Below, piece after piece: positions 1 to 7,232 of a stretch of DNA of 28,599 nt. Origin of the DNA: Nitrospira sp. (GTDB taxonomy: Bacteria; Nitrospirota; Nitrospiria; Nitrospirales; Nitrospiraceae). The stretch is taken from positions 1 to 28,599 of the forward strand of contig JAJFBJ010000040.1 of the NCBI GenBank assembly GCA_020697375.1, read 5' to 3'. Positions within the stretch are counted from its first letter, which is position 1. Each line of letters begins with the position of its first letter. The notes under the pieces were generated by a model that worked only from the letters and a program-made list of their open reading frames with translations, did no database searches and had not been told where the DNA came from. Both the position numbers and the translations under genes were made by a program.

Positions 1-344
1 GAGCGTCCGAGCCATTTCTTCAGTAAACCCAGGAGCCCGACCGCCGGCGCAGGCCGGCGATCCGGATAGTCAACCCAGAGTTCCTGCGAGCCGAGGTAGA
101 CGCCGTCCCGATAGCTTTGCTGGCTGCGCAATTGCGTATACCCTTCTTGCTGCAGCATCAGGATCAGCTGGCGCAGAGCTTCCATAGGGCTCGGAGCCTC
201 CGGGGTCACGATGCGAGCCGATTCATAACGCAACGCGGCTTGATAGCCGGAGGTTGTCCGAAGAAATTCCACGGGACGATTAAAGCCTCGTTCCTGGGCA
301 TCGAAGCCGGCGAGTTGGTATTTCTCTCCAGCCGGATCGGGCAT
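1..344 (-). CDS. hypothetical protein, C-terminus beyond the window
   Basis: The reading frame is open from an ATG at 344 to the window edge, giving about 114 residues and no stop. I do not recognise the family. The visible part starts MPDPAGEKYQLAGFDAQERG and contains a mixed helical stretch (LRQLILMLQQEGYTQL) followed by YLGSQELWVDYPDR, which reads like a small alpha/beta soluble protein without a signal peptide or membrane segment. The end in view (AVGLLGLLKKWLG) is hydrophobic and could be a C-terminal amphipathic helix. The ATG lies six bases after the stop of the upstream gene and in the same frame; no good Shine-Dalgarno sequence is visible, so translation may depend on the gene before it. 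It is probably the last or next-to-last cistron of the mrp-Rieske group. The frame is credible; the function is unknown. Confidence 0.6.
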   Translation of the reverse strand, partial: MPDPAGEKYQLAGFDAQERGFNRPVEFLRTTSGYQAALRYESARIVTPEAPSPMEALRQLILMLQQEGYTQLRSQQSYRDGVYLGSQELWVDYPDRRPAPAVGLLGLLKKWLGR

Positions 345-350
345 CGGATT

Positions 351-719
351 CTACAAGGCGCGATAGACGGCCAAGAGGTCGCTCAAGGCAATGGTTTTAT
401 TCTTGAGAATGACCCGCTCCGCTCCCAACACATCGAGCGCGGCGACTTTTTCAGTCCCGCCCATCAAACACTTGGCTCCCAAGGTAAGTACGCGCTCGCA
501 TTCTTTTTCCACCTTACCCTTGACCACCGGGTTCACTTTCAAAATATCCAGCATCTTGGCACGCGTGGCGGACAGGTGTTTCTGGAGTTCTGCCTCCGGG
601 AAATTCTCGCGGGACGCTTCATCCTCACAGCGGTCGATGTACTGCGTCAGAAAGACGTAGAGCCGCACGAAGGTTTCGGCAATTTCGATATGTTGCGAAA
701 TAAGTGTGCTGTCAGCCAT
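351..719 (-). CDS. hypothetical protein, predicted all-helical, 122 aa
   Basis: The start ATG at 719 has a good ribosome site (TGGAGG, six bases upstream), and the gene is 78 bp downstream of the Rieske gene on the same strand. The product is soluble and almost entirely helix-forming. An N-terminal segment (ISQHIEIAETFVRLYVFLTQ) is followed by a charged segment with two cysteines (Cys32 and Cys75), then KNKTIALSDLLAVYRAL at the C-terminus. There is no signal peptide and no recognisable catalytic motif. I cannot assign a family. Its place behind an Fe-S carrier and a Rieske ferredoxin suggests a shared transcript but does not prove a shared job. The opposite-strand frames here look like shadows. 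Confidence 0.75.
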   Translation of the reverse strand: MADSTLISQHIEIAETFVRLYVFLTQYIDRCEDEASRENFPEAELQKHLSATRAKMLDILKVNPVVKGKVEKECERVLTLGAKCLMGGTEKVAALDVLGAERVILKNKTIALSDLLAVYRAL

Positions 720-797
720 TACGAGCCTCCATTCGCTGCTGCGTGGGAATCATCTGTTGAGGTCCTGATGCGCCACGCGGTTTTGGGTTGTGTTGTA

Positions 798-1103
798 TTA
801 CAAGCGGACCTTGATATCGGTCCCCTCGATCGTCACTTCATAGGAGGCCACTTTGGCTGACGGATTATTCACACAGGCCCCCGTCTTCACGTTGAACTGC
901 CAGCCATGCCAGGGACAGGCCACGACGTCCCCTTCCAAATCACCCTCTCCCAATGGACCGCCTCGATGGACACAGGTGTTGTCGATGGCATGAAAGGCGC
1001 CGTCGACGTTGAAGAGAGCGATGCTCATGCCGTTCACTTCCGCGACCATGCCGCTGCCTGGTTTGAGTTCTTCCGTTCCAGCAATTCTGATCAACTCGCC
1101 CAT
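798..1103 (-). CDS. Rieske (2Fe-2S) ferredoxin-like protein
   Basis: This is a small soluble Rieske-domain electron carrier of about 101 residues. The cluster ligands are clear: Cys-Val-His (CVHRGGPLGEG) and, sixteen residues later, Cys-Pro-Trp-His (CPWHGWQF), the C-X-H...C-X2-H pattern that binds a [2Fe-2S] cluster with two Cys and two His. The domain fills the protein, so it is a free-standing ferredoxin of the NirD or dioxygenase-ferredoxin type, not a subunit with a membrane anchor. I chose ATG 1103 because AGGGAGG sits four bases before it. The longer frame from 1151, whose ATG overlaps the mrp stop as ATGA, would add 16 residues that look like untranslated DNA ([15 protein letters not shown]). 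It lies directly after the Mrp Fe-S carrier gene, which is consistent with cotranscription. The redox partner cannot be named from this window. Confidence 0.9.
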   Translation of the reverse strand: MGELIRIAGTEELKPGSGMVAEVNGMSIALFNVDGAFHAIDNTCVHRGGPLGEGDLEGDVVACPWHGWQFNVKTGACVNNPSAKVASYEVTIEGTDIKVRL

Positions 1104-1147
1104 ACGTCCTCCCTTGATCCGAGACCCTTCCGCTGTCCGGCTTCCGG

Positions 1148-2035
1148 TCATTTGCCGGCCGCCGGTCGTTTGATTTTCTCCAGCAGACTTTCAATGCGGC
1201 TCTTCGCGGCGCCTGACTCACCACGTTGGAGCGCGGTCGCGAGCTGCTCGGCGATCTCGCGAAAGGCCTTGGCTTGGGGCGAGTCCGGCTTCGCAACCAC
1301 GATCGGGTTGCCGGTATCTCCCCCGGCGCGAATGGCAGGATCGATGGGAATCCGTCCGAGGAAAGGAATGCCCAATTTGTCCGCCGCCCGTTCTCCGCCG
1401 CCATGCGAGAAAATTTCGGTGCGCTCCCCGCAATGGCCGCAGAGGAAAAAGCTCATGTTCTCCACAATGCCGAGCAAGGGAACATTGACCTTCTGAAACA
1501 TCATCATGCCCTTGCGCACGTCATGGAGCGCGACTTCCTGGGGGGTGGTTACCGTCACGGCTCCGGCCAAGGACACCAATTGCGTCAAGGTCAATTGAGC
1601 GTCGCCTGTTCCGGGAGGCAGGTCGATCAGAAGATAATCCAACTCACCCCACAACACGTCCTTGAAGAGTTGCTGGATGGCCGTATGCACCATCGGACCC
1701 CGCCATACGACCGCGGTGTCTTCGGGAACGAAAAATCCCATCGAGATGAGTTTGATCCCATGGCTTTCAGCCGGGATGATTTTACCCTCTTGTTGTTCGG
1801 GTGTCTTTTCGACGCCCATCATCATCGGGATGTTCGGGCCATAAATATCGGCATCGAGCAATCCGACCTTGGCGCCTGTCAGGCCGAGGGCCACCGCCAG
1901 GTTGACCGCCACGGTGGATTTGCCGACTCCCCCTTTGCCGCTGCTGATCGCGACAACGTATTTGACTCCGGGAATGATATTGGGCCGGGCCTCCTGGTCT
2001 TCCTTCTGCGGAGCCCCGCCTTGTTGGTCTGCCAT
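1148..2035 (-). CDS. mrp: Mrp/NBP35 (ApbC) family iron-sulfur cluster carrier ATPase
   Basis: This is a P-loop ATPase of the Mrp/ApbC/NBP35 family, cytosolic dimers that hold and pass on [4Fe-4S] clusters. The deviant Walker [12 protein letters not shown] is near residue 33 and is followed by [11 protein letters not shown] Walker B-like [11 protein letters not shown] comes later. The cluster-ligand pair Cys-Gly-His-Cys lies in [10 protein letters not shown]. The length, 295 residues, is usual for the short form without a DUF59 domain. I chose ATG 2035 because GGAGGA is five bases upstream; the longer frame from 2074 would start upstream of the likely transcription start. The following gene encodes a Rieske protein, an Fe-S client type, so the pair makes sense as an Fe-S unit, although that is an inference. 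The C-terminal tail ([17 protein letters not shown]) is basic and helical. Confidence 0.93.
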   Translation of the reverse strand: MADQQGGAPQKEDQEARPNIIPGVKYVVAISSGKGGVGKSTVAVNLAVALGLTGAKVGLLDADIYGPNIPMMMGVEKTPEQQEGKIIPAESHGIKLISMGFFVPEDTAVVWRGPMVHTAIQQLFKDVLWGELDYLLIDLPPGTGDAQLTLTQLVSLAGAVTVTTPQEVALHDVRKGMMMFQKVNVPLLGIVENMSFFLCGHCGERTEIFSHGGGERAADKLGIPFLGRIPIDPAIRAGGDTGNPIVVAKPDSPQAKAFREIAEQLATALQRGESGAAKSRIESLLEKIKRPAAGK

Positions 2036-2056
2036 AATGTTCCTCCTCCACCGCGC

Positions 2057-2072
2057 GATCCCGGTTGGGATC
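2057..2072 (-). other. hairpin at the 5' end of the mrp leader
   Basis: GATCCC-GGTT-GGGATC is a perfect six-base-pair stem with a four-base loop. It lies just upstream of the mrp Shine-Dalgarno sequence. If the promoter at 2077-2106 is right, the hairpin would sit at the extreme 5' end of the transcript, where such stems can protect mRNA. That role is an inference. Confidence 0.5.
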
Positions 2073-2076
2073 ATAG

Positions 2077-2106
2077 ATCAAATGCCATCTTATGCCATCG
2101 AGTCAA
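2077..2106 (-). promoter_or_regulatory. probable sigma70-type promoter of mrp
   Basis: On the minus strand TTGACT (2106-2101) is followed after 18 bp by TTTGAT (2082-2077). The -35 matches at five of six positions and the -10 at four. Transcription would start near 2070, giving a leader of about 35 bases. The spacer contains two copies of the same 8-mer ten bases apart (2082-2089 and 2092-2099). Confidence 0.4.
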
Positions 2107-2283
2107 CGAAAAGAAATGGGTTCGTGGACAGTGTGCGATGCCGGATAGAGAGGGCTGCGTTGCGACGAGAAAAAGCCGACCAGTTGTAGGAAGCCCGTAC
2201 GCAATCTGCGAAAATATGGAACAGCGCATGTGGGAGACAAGTGAAGTGATCCTCGCTCTCTCCCTTGGCCGGATCCTACGCCG

Positions 2284-2313
2284 TTCAGAATAGGGATTGG
2301 ACCTCACTATACT
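2284..2313 (+). promoter_or_regulatory. possible promoter of putA
   Basis: TTCAGA (2284-2289) and TATACT (2308-2313) are separated by 18 bp, matching the sigma70 consensus at four and five of six positions. A second TATACT occurs at 2339-2344 without a good -35. The assignment is tentative. Confidence 0.35.
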
Positions 2314-2381
2314 GCCAGCTGCGTTCTCGGGCGCGTTGTATACTGCAGATAAGAACCCCTGCCATTTTTTGAGAGGAATGA

Positions 2382-5363
2382 ATGACGCTCGACCCTACTC
2401 TGCTTGAACCCCGTATTCGCGCGATCGGCGAAGACCTGGCCCGGCGTTCCAGCGGGCTTGCTCCCGGCCTGTTCGACTCCCGCTGGTGGTCACAAGCCGC
2501 CATCAACCTGGCGATGAAGGATCCTGCCTTCAAGGCCCAATTGTTCCGATTCATCGATGTGCTGCCCGCGTTGCGCGATGATGCGCAGGTCGTGCGTCTC
2601 GCCGAAGAATATTTCGGTGACATGAGCCGGCACTTGTTCGGCGTGCAATGGGGTCTCAAGGCCATGACCTCGACCAAGCTCGGCGCCACATTGAGCGGAA
2701 AAGCCATCAGGCATCAGGTCGAACAGATGGCGACTGCTTTCATCGCCGGGGCTTCCATCGAGCAAGCCGTCCCGACCCTGCACTCGTTATGGAACGAAGG
2801 GCGTGCATTTTCGGTGGACTTGCTGGGAGAAGCGACCGTCAGTGAACGGGAGGCGGATCAATATCGCGACCATTGTCTTGTGGCGTTGGAAAGACTCGAT
2901 GAATCGTGCCGTAGCTGGTCTCCCGCGCCCTTGCTCGAACGGGACCATCTGGGTTCGGTCCCCCGCGTGCAACTCTCGATCAAGATTTCGGCCCTCTATT
3001 CGCAACTCGATTCGATCGATCCGGAAGGGAGTTATCAGGCGCTCGCGGCGCGCCTACGCCCGCTGTTGGATAGGGCCTGTACTCTGCCGGCTTCGATTAT
3101 TTTCGATATGGAGCAGTCGGACACGAAGGATCTGATCCTGACCACGTTCATGCGGTTGTTTTCGGACGAGTCTTATCGGGCATTTCCCCATGCCGGGATC
3201 GCGCTGCAAGCCTATCGGACCGATACGCAGGAGGATGTGCAAAGGCTTTTGGCATGGACGGCGGATCGTCAGGTACCGATCACCATCCGGCTGGTGAAGG
3301 GCGCCTATTGGGATTCGGATGCGATTCGCTACCGACAGCGCGGCTGGCCGATGCCGCTGTTCGAACAGAAGGCTCAAACGGACGTGAACTATGAGGCGCT
3401 TATTCACCTCCTGCTGGAAAACACTCACCTCGTGAGGCCGGCGTTCGGCACGCATAACCTTCGCAGCCTGGCAGTGGTCGAGGCCGTTGCAGAGGCTCTC
3501 AGCCTGCGGCCGGAGGCCTGGGAATATCAAATGATCTATGGGATGGCGGAGCCGTTTCAGCATGCGATGAGCGACAAAGGCCGTCGATTGCGGCTCTATG
3601 CCCCGGTAGGAGCATTGCTTCCCGGCATGGCCTACCTCGTTCGTCGCCTATTGGAAAATACATCGAATGAATCGTTCCTGCGGAAGGAATATGTGGAGTC
3701 GCAGCCTCTGGCGTTGCTGCTTTCTCCGCCCGTTGTCACGCGACCTTCCCCCTCATCGCCGGCACTGGGGGAAGTCCCGGCTTCCTCTGCCACGCGACCA
3801 TCCGAATTCGTCAATGAGCCGACGGCGGATTTTTCGCGCGCGGAAAATCGTGCGGCCATGATCGATGCGCTCGATCTCGTTCGCAAGCAGATGGGGCAGC
3901 GGCTGGATTCGTCGAAACTGGCTGGTCATGCCCCGACGGGACCGGATCTGCAGTCGTTCAATCCCAGTCAACCGGACCAACTGGTGGCGGTGGTTCAGAG
4001 TTATGCCGAAGCCGATGTCGCGGGCATAATGGAGACAGCGGAGTCCCATGCAGAAGCATGGAAAGCCCGGTCGGTGGCCGATCGCGTCGCTGTGATACGC
4101 AAAGCAGCCTCGTTGATGCGGGAACAACGCTGGGAACTGGCCGCATGGGAAGTGTTCGAAGAAGGCAAACCATGGCGAGAGGCCGATGCGGATGTCGTCG
4201 AGGCCATCGATTTTCTGGAGTACTATGCCGGAGAAATGGAACAGCTTGCGCCGCCGCGCCGATTGGGGCGTTATCCGGGAGAAACGAATGAGTTGCTCTG
4301 GAGCCCACGCGGCGTCACGGTGGTCATCGCGCCATGGAATTTTCCGCTCGCCATTCCGGCCGGCATGCTGTCAGCGGCGTTGGTCTCCGGCAATCCGGTG
4401 CTGTTCAAGCCCTCTGAACGGGCGTCGGCCATAGGGTATCGTCTTGCACGGATCTTCACGGAGGCTGGTGTACCAGCCGGGGTCTTGCAGTATGTTCCTG
4501 GCGGTCCTGATGTGGGACGTGCTCTGGTGACGGAGGCCTCCGTGGCGACGATTGCGTTTACCGGATCGAAGGATGTGGGACTCGGTATCATGCAGGCTGC
4601 GGCCGTTCACCAGCCCGGACAGAGAACCGTAAAGCGGGTGATTGCCGAAATGGGCGGAAAGAACGCGATCATTGTGGATGATACGGCCGATCTCGACGAA
4701 GCCGTAGCGGGAGTGACGGTCTCGTTCACCGGTTATGCGGGACAGAAGTGTTCCGCCTGTTCACGGGTGATTCTGCTGGATTCGATCCATGACGAGTTCG
4801 TCCAACGGTTGGCCGACGCAGTCATGAGCCTTCGGATCGGTGCGGCTCAGGATCCCGCCACGCAAGTGGGTCCCGTCATCGATGCGCGCGCGCAGAAACG
4901 AATTCAGGAATACCTTGATGTGGGACGGCGTGAAGGACGGGTCGTAATCGACCGCTCCTCCGAAGGGCCGGGCCAAGCCATCGGACCGGTCGTGATTGCA
5001 GGTATTGAGCCGACTCACCGGCTGGCCCAGGAGGAAATCTTCGGTCCCGTGCTCGCGGTGATGCGGGCGCGATCGTTCGAACAGTCCCTCCAGATGGCCA
5101 ATAGCACCGCCTATGCGCTGACGGGGGGACTCTATTCGCGCAGCCCCCGGCATATCGAGCTGGCGCGCGAATCGTTCGACGTGGGGAACCTCTACGTCAA
5201 CCGCCCGATCACCGGTGCCCTGGTGGGGCGGCAACCGTTCGGCGGGCATCGCTTATCGGGAGTGGGCACCAAGGCCGGTGGAGACGAGTATCTGAAGCAG
5301 TTTATGATCGCTCGAGTCGTCAGTGAACAGACCCTGCGACGTGGATTCGCTCCGACTGTGTAG
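2382..5363 (+). CDS. putA: bifunctional proline dehydrogenase / L-glutamate gamma-semialdehyde dehydrogenase
   Basis: It oxidises L-proline to glutamate in two steps: an FAD-linked proline dehydrogenase in the N-terminal half and an NAD-linked P5C/glutamate-semialdehyde dehydrogenase in the C-terminal half. The PRODH barrel shows IKISALYSQ, FDMEQSD, RLVKGAYWD near residue 302 and a distal RRLLENTSNESF helix. A Pro/Ser-rich linker covers about residues 445-485. The aldehyde dehydrogenase half shows IAPWNFPLAIPAG near 647, AFTGSKDVG, EMGGKN and the catalytic Cys790 in GQKCSACSR, then EEIFGPV. At 993 residues it matches the minimal PutA type, without the N-terminal ribbon-helix-helix repressor domain or the extra C-terminal domain of the 1300-residue enterobacterial enzyme. 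It is therefore not expected to regulate itself by DNA binding. The start has GAGAGGA about six bases upstream. Its last 111 bases overlap the convergent gene at 5253-6158. Confidence 0.96.
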   Translation: MTLDPTLLEPRIRAIGEDLARRSSGLAPGLFDSRWWSQAAINLAMKDPAFKAQLFRFIDVLPALRDDAQVVRLAEEYFGDMSRHLFGVQWGLKAMTSTKLGATLSGKAIRHQVEQMATAFIAGASIEQAVPTLHSLWNEGRAFSVDLLGEATVSEREADQYRDHCLVALERLDESCRSWSPAPLLERDHLGSVPRVQLSIKISALYSQLDSIDPEGSYQALAARLRPLLDRACTLPASIIFDMEQSDTKDLILTTFMRLFSDESYRAFPHAGIALQAYRTDTQEDVQRLLAWTADRQVPITIRLVKGAYWDSDAIRYRQRGWPMPLFEQKAQTDVNYEALIHLLLENTHLVRPAFGTHNLRSLAVVEAVAEALSLRPEAWEYQMIYGMAEPFQHAMSDKGRRLRLYAPVGALLPGMAYLVRRLLENTSNESFLRKEYVESQPLALLLSPPVVTRPSPSSPALGEVPASSATRPSEFVNEPTADFSRAENRAAMIDALDLVRKQMGQRLDSSKLAGHAPTGPDLQSFNPSQPDQLVAVVQSYAEADVAGIMETAESHAEAWKARSVADRVAVIRKAASLMREQRWELAAWEVFEEGKPWREADADVVEAIDFLEYYAGEMEQLAPPRRLGRYPGETNELLWSPRGVTVVIAPWNFPLAIPAGMLSAALVSGNPVLFKPSERASAIGYRLARIFTEAGVPAGVLQYVPGGPDVGRALVTEASVATIAFTGSKDVGLGIMQAAAVHQPGQRTVKRVIAEMGGKNAIIVDDTADLDEAVAGVTVSFTGYAGQKCSACSRVILLDSIHDEFVQRLADAVMSLRIGAAQDPATQVGPVIDARAQKRIQEYLDVGRREGRVVIDRSSEGPGQAIGPVVIAGIEPTHRLAQEEIFGPVLAVMRARSFEQSLQMANSTAYALTGGLYSRSPRHIELARESFDVGNLYVNRPITGALVGRQPFGGHRLSGVGTKAGGDEYLKQFMIARVVSEQTLRRGFAPTV

Positions 5364-6158
5364 TTCCGGGGCCGCCTTCACGTCGGCCGTTTCAAGCTCT
5401 TCCATGATGTCGGTGATGGTTCCCCGGTCGTCTTTGAGCGCGGCCAATTCTTGTCGTTCGATATATTTGACCAGTCCCACTCCCTTGGCAAACCAGGCCG
5501 TCATGACATCCGTGCCGACTGCCGCTCGGTCGACAGAGGAAAGCCGGATTCGGAGCGTCATCCGCGCCTCCACTCGTATGGCATCGGCATAGGTACCCGC
5601 GGGAACGGTGATCGATTCCAGTCCGACCACCGTCGAATGTCCTTCGACGTCGACTTGCTCGTTGGTCCCGTCTCCGTCGATATCGTTCCCGAAATCGATG
5701 TCCGTGCGGTTGAACTGTTGAAACGACTGGGACACTTTCATCGGGAACCGGATGATTTGGTAGGGTACCAGTTGCTTCTCCAGCGGAGTCCCGGGCTCGG
5801 AGCCGTAATAGACGATGCCGGCCGCGTCACGCCGGTAGAAGCTGTCGGAAGGGCCGTGATTGCCCGGATTGGTATCGTGAAAGACGCTGACGGTGAGGCC
5901 GCCTTTCAAAATGCGGGTTCCTGTTACCGTGGATACGTTGGTGAAATACTTATTCTCGATCGTCTGCAGCGGCCCTTCCGAGATTTGCCCGCGGTATTGC
6001 CAGCGCGTGCCGATGGTATCAGGGAAATAATCGGTGGATTGGGCGATATTTTCTCCCGCGTCGGCTCCTCGAGCATCCTCCCGAGCCGGCAGCATCACCA
6101 GGCAGACAAGAATGCCCGCTCCGAGCAGGGTCGAACGAATCAGGTTCTGAACGATCAC
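5253..6158 (-). CDS. secreted hypothetical protein, 301 aa
   Basis: The gene begins with GTG at 6158 behind a strong TGGAGGA six bases upstream. The N-terminus carries a signal-peptide-like hydrophobic core (LLGAGILVCLVMLP), so the protein is probably exported. The mature part begins with a DYFPDTIGTRWQYRG segment, contains an acidic loop DFGNDIDGDGTNEQ that resembles a calcium-binding loop, and has VPAGTYADAIRV followed by WFAKGVGLVKYIE. This arrangement is common in poorly characterised beta-rich periplasmic proteins; I do not know a function. The last 37 or so residues (from about PELHSRSES on) are encoded antisense to the conserved C-terminus of PutA, so this tail is probably a late extension. 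The gene is divergent from the SDR gene, and the two promoters share an inverted repeat. Confidence 0.8.
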   Translation of the reverse strand: MIVQNLIRSTLLGAGILVCLVMLPAREDARGADAGENIAQSTDYFPDTIGTRWQYRGQISEGPLQTIENKYFTNVSTVTGTRILKGGLTVSVFHDTNPGNHGPSDSFYRRDAAGIVYYGSEPGTPLEKQLVPYQIIRFPMKVSQSFQQFNRTDIDFGNDIDGDGTNEQVDVEGHSTVVGLESITVPAGTYADAIRVEARMTLRIRLSSVDRAAVGTDVMTAWFAKGVGLVKYIERQELAALKDDRGTITDIMEELETADVKAAPELHSRSESTSQGLFTDDSSDHKLLQILVSTGLGAHSR

Positions 6159-6181
6159 GGCTGTCCTCCAGTCAAAAAATC

Positions 6182-6211
6182 ACGGTACCATACTCACTGA
6201 AACAGCAGCAA
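6182..6211 (-). promoter_or_regulatory. probable promoter of the secreted-protein gene
   Basis: On the minus strand TTGCTG (6211-6206) and TACCGT (6187-6182) are 18 bp apart, placing transcription near 6175 and leaving a short leader that contains the TGGAGGA ribosome site. The -10 is weak, but the same TACCGT hexamer with an 18-bp spacer recurs upstream of the ferredoxin:NADP reductase gene. Confidence 0.4.
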
Positions 6212-6228
6212 GCCGTATGCCGGCTTGC
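6208..6228. repeat. perfect inverted repeat between divergent promoters
   Basis: GCAAGCCG (6208-6215) and CGGCTTGC (6221-6228) form an eight-base perfect inverted repeat around five bases. Its arms overlap both predicted -35 elements, minus strand at 6206-6211 and plus strand at 6225-6230. This is the expected place for an operator controlling both genes; no T-run follows, so it is not a terminator. Confidence 0.55.
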
Positions 6229-6253
6229 CTTCCGATCCTGCTCCTCGCATAAT
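6225..6253 (+). promoter_or_regulatory. probable promoter of the SDR gene, nearly leaderless
   Basis: TTGCCT (6225-6230) and CATAAT (6248-6253) are 17 bp apart; the -10 matches five of six positions. The predicted transcription start is about 6260, one or two bases before the GTG at 6262, so the mRNA would have little or no leader. Confidence 0.5.
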
Positions 6254-6261
6254 CGCTCGCC

Positions 6262-7020
6262 GTGATGCCGGTTGTACCCCCATCAGCCCAAAGCACTGAC
6301 GAGGGTCGGACCGTTCTCGTGACCGGCGGTTCGGGCGGAATCGGGCGGGCGCTCTGTGTCGCCTTTGCCAGGGCAGGATGCTGGGTCGGCGTGCATTATT
6401 TTCGCCATGCCGAGTCTGCGGAACAGACTCTGGCGCTTCTATCCGAATCCGGCGGACGTGGATCGCTCTACCAGGCCGACATACGGTCAAGCCATGAGGT
6501 ACAGGCCATGGTTGAAGCCGTTGAACGGCAGCGCGGCCGGCTCGACATCCTGCTTTGCAACGCCGGTGTCGCGAGCGGACAGTTGGTGGCGACCTGTCCG
6601 GAAGAAGAGTGGGAACGGATCATCGAGATCAATTTGACCGGCACCTATCACTGCATGAGAGTTGCGGCGGCTTTCATGATGACACATGGCGGCGGATCGA
6701 TCGTGCTGATCGGGTCCTATGCCGGTTTGCAAGGCACGAGCGGGCAAGGCGCCTATTCGGCTTCGAAAGCCGGCCTCACGGGACTGATGAAGACGGCGGC
6801 GCGGGAGTGGGGACCTCACAACATCCGCGTCAATCTGGTCTGTCCCGGTTGGCAGCAGACCGGGATGGCGGGCGATTCCTTTCCATCGGCGCAGCGTCTT
6901 CGGGACCATGTGCTGGAACGAACGTCGAACCTCGACGAAGTCAGCCGGACGATTTGCCGGCTCGCGCAACTCTCAGATCTGTCGGGCCAAATCTGGAATC
7001 TGGACAGCCGAATTCTCTAA
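6262..7020 (+). CDS. short-chain dehydrogenase/reductase (FabG-like SDR)
   Basis: This is a classical SDR of 252 residues. The nucleotide-binding TGGSGGIGRA motif is near residue 20, the structural LLCNAGVAS motif follows, and the catalytic triad appears as Ser in LIGSYAG and Tyr-X3-Lys in YSASK. PGW follows NIRVNLV as in NAD(P)H-dependent 3-oxoacyl-reductase-like enzymes. The substrate is not evident. The start is GTG 6262 or ATG 6265; neither has a Shine-Dalgarno sequence, but a promoter ends just upstream, so the message may be leaderless. Although bioD follows on the same strand, a terminator lies between them, which argues against a strict operon. It could be a FabG paralogue used in fatty acid or biotin-precursor synthesis, but I cannot show this. 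The C-terminus IWNLDSRIL differs from the usual FabG DGG ending. Confidence 0.88.
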   Translation: MMPVVPPSAQSTDEGRTVLVTGGSGGIGRALCVAFARAGCWVGVHYFRHAESAEQTLALLSESGGRGSLYQADIRSSHEVQAMVEAVERQRGRLDILLCNAGVASGQLVATCPEEEWERIIEINLTGTYHCMRVAAAFMMTHGGGSIVLIGSYAGLQGTSGQGAYSASKAGLTGLMKTAAREWGPHNIRVNLVCPGWQQTGMAGDSFPSAQRLRDHVLERTSNLDEVSRTICRLAQLSDLSGQIWNLDSRIL

Positions 7021-7058
7021 GAGGACGCTGTAGGCATCCGCCGGCGTCGTTCTCATTC

Positions 7059-7079
7059 GTACGTCTTCTTGTGACGTAC
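7059..7079 (+). other. hairpin downstream of the SDR gene
   Basis: GTACGTC and GACGTAC (7059-7065 and 7073-7079) form a perfect seven-base-pair stem with a seven-base loop. No T-run follows. It may act as a 3' stabilising stem ahead of the terminator at 7088. Confidence 0.45.
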
Positions 7080-7087
7080 TAAAGGGA

Positions 7088-7133
7088 GGCCTCAGTCGCT
7101 GCATTTCCTGCGGCCTTGCTGGGGCCTTTTTTT
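7088..7133 (+). terminator. intrinsic terminator after the SDR gene
   Basis: GGCCTCAG (7088-7095) pairs with CTGGGGCC (7119-7126) with one G-U pair, and seven T residues follow at 7127-7133. A shorter GGCC/GGCC stem inside it (7112-7126) would also work. It separates the SDR transcript from bioD. Confidence 0.75.
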
Positions 7134-7232
7134 GAGCATCCTGCCGCACATTCACTCGTGGTCTCGGATGCCCGACTCGTCGCTTGCGCGGGGCTTCGCA
7201 TAACTTTTCTCAGCTTGTGAGATGGAAAAAGT

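Larger units (their letters stand above)
2036..2381. other. divergent intergenic region between mrp and putA
   Basis: This 346-bp stretch carries the two outward-facing start regions for mrp and putA. A 78-codon minus frame from 2307 to 2071 has no ribosome site and a composition unlike its neighbours, so I do not call it. Apart from the promoter-like elements, the leader hairpin and the short repeats described separately, I see no gene in it. Confidence 0.6.

Noticed and set aside
117..860. A 247-codon plus-strand frame opposite the first genes.
   Set aside because: It is antisense to genes with good ribosome sites and a recognised Rieske domain, has no family motif and low-complexity-like composition; a shadow frame.
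1226..2293. A 355-codon plus-strand frame opposite mrp.
   Set aside because: It lies antisense to the highly conserved Mrp ATPase and has no motif; long shadows are normal in GC-rich DNA.
2071..2307. A 78-codon minus-strand frame between mrp and putA.
   Set aside because: No ribosome site, Arg/Ser/His-rich composition, and it covers the promoter regions of both neighbours.
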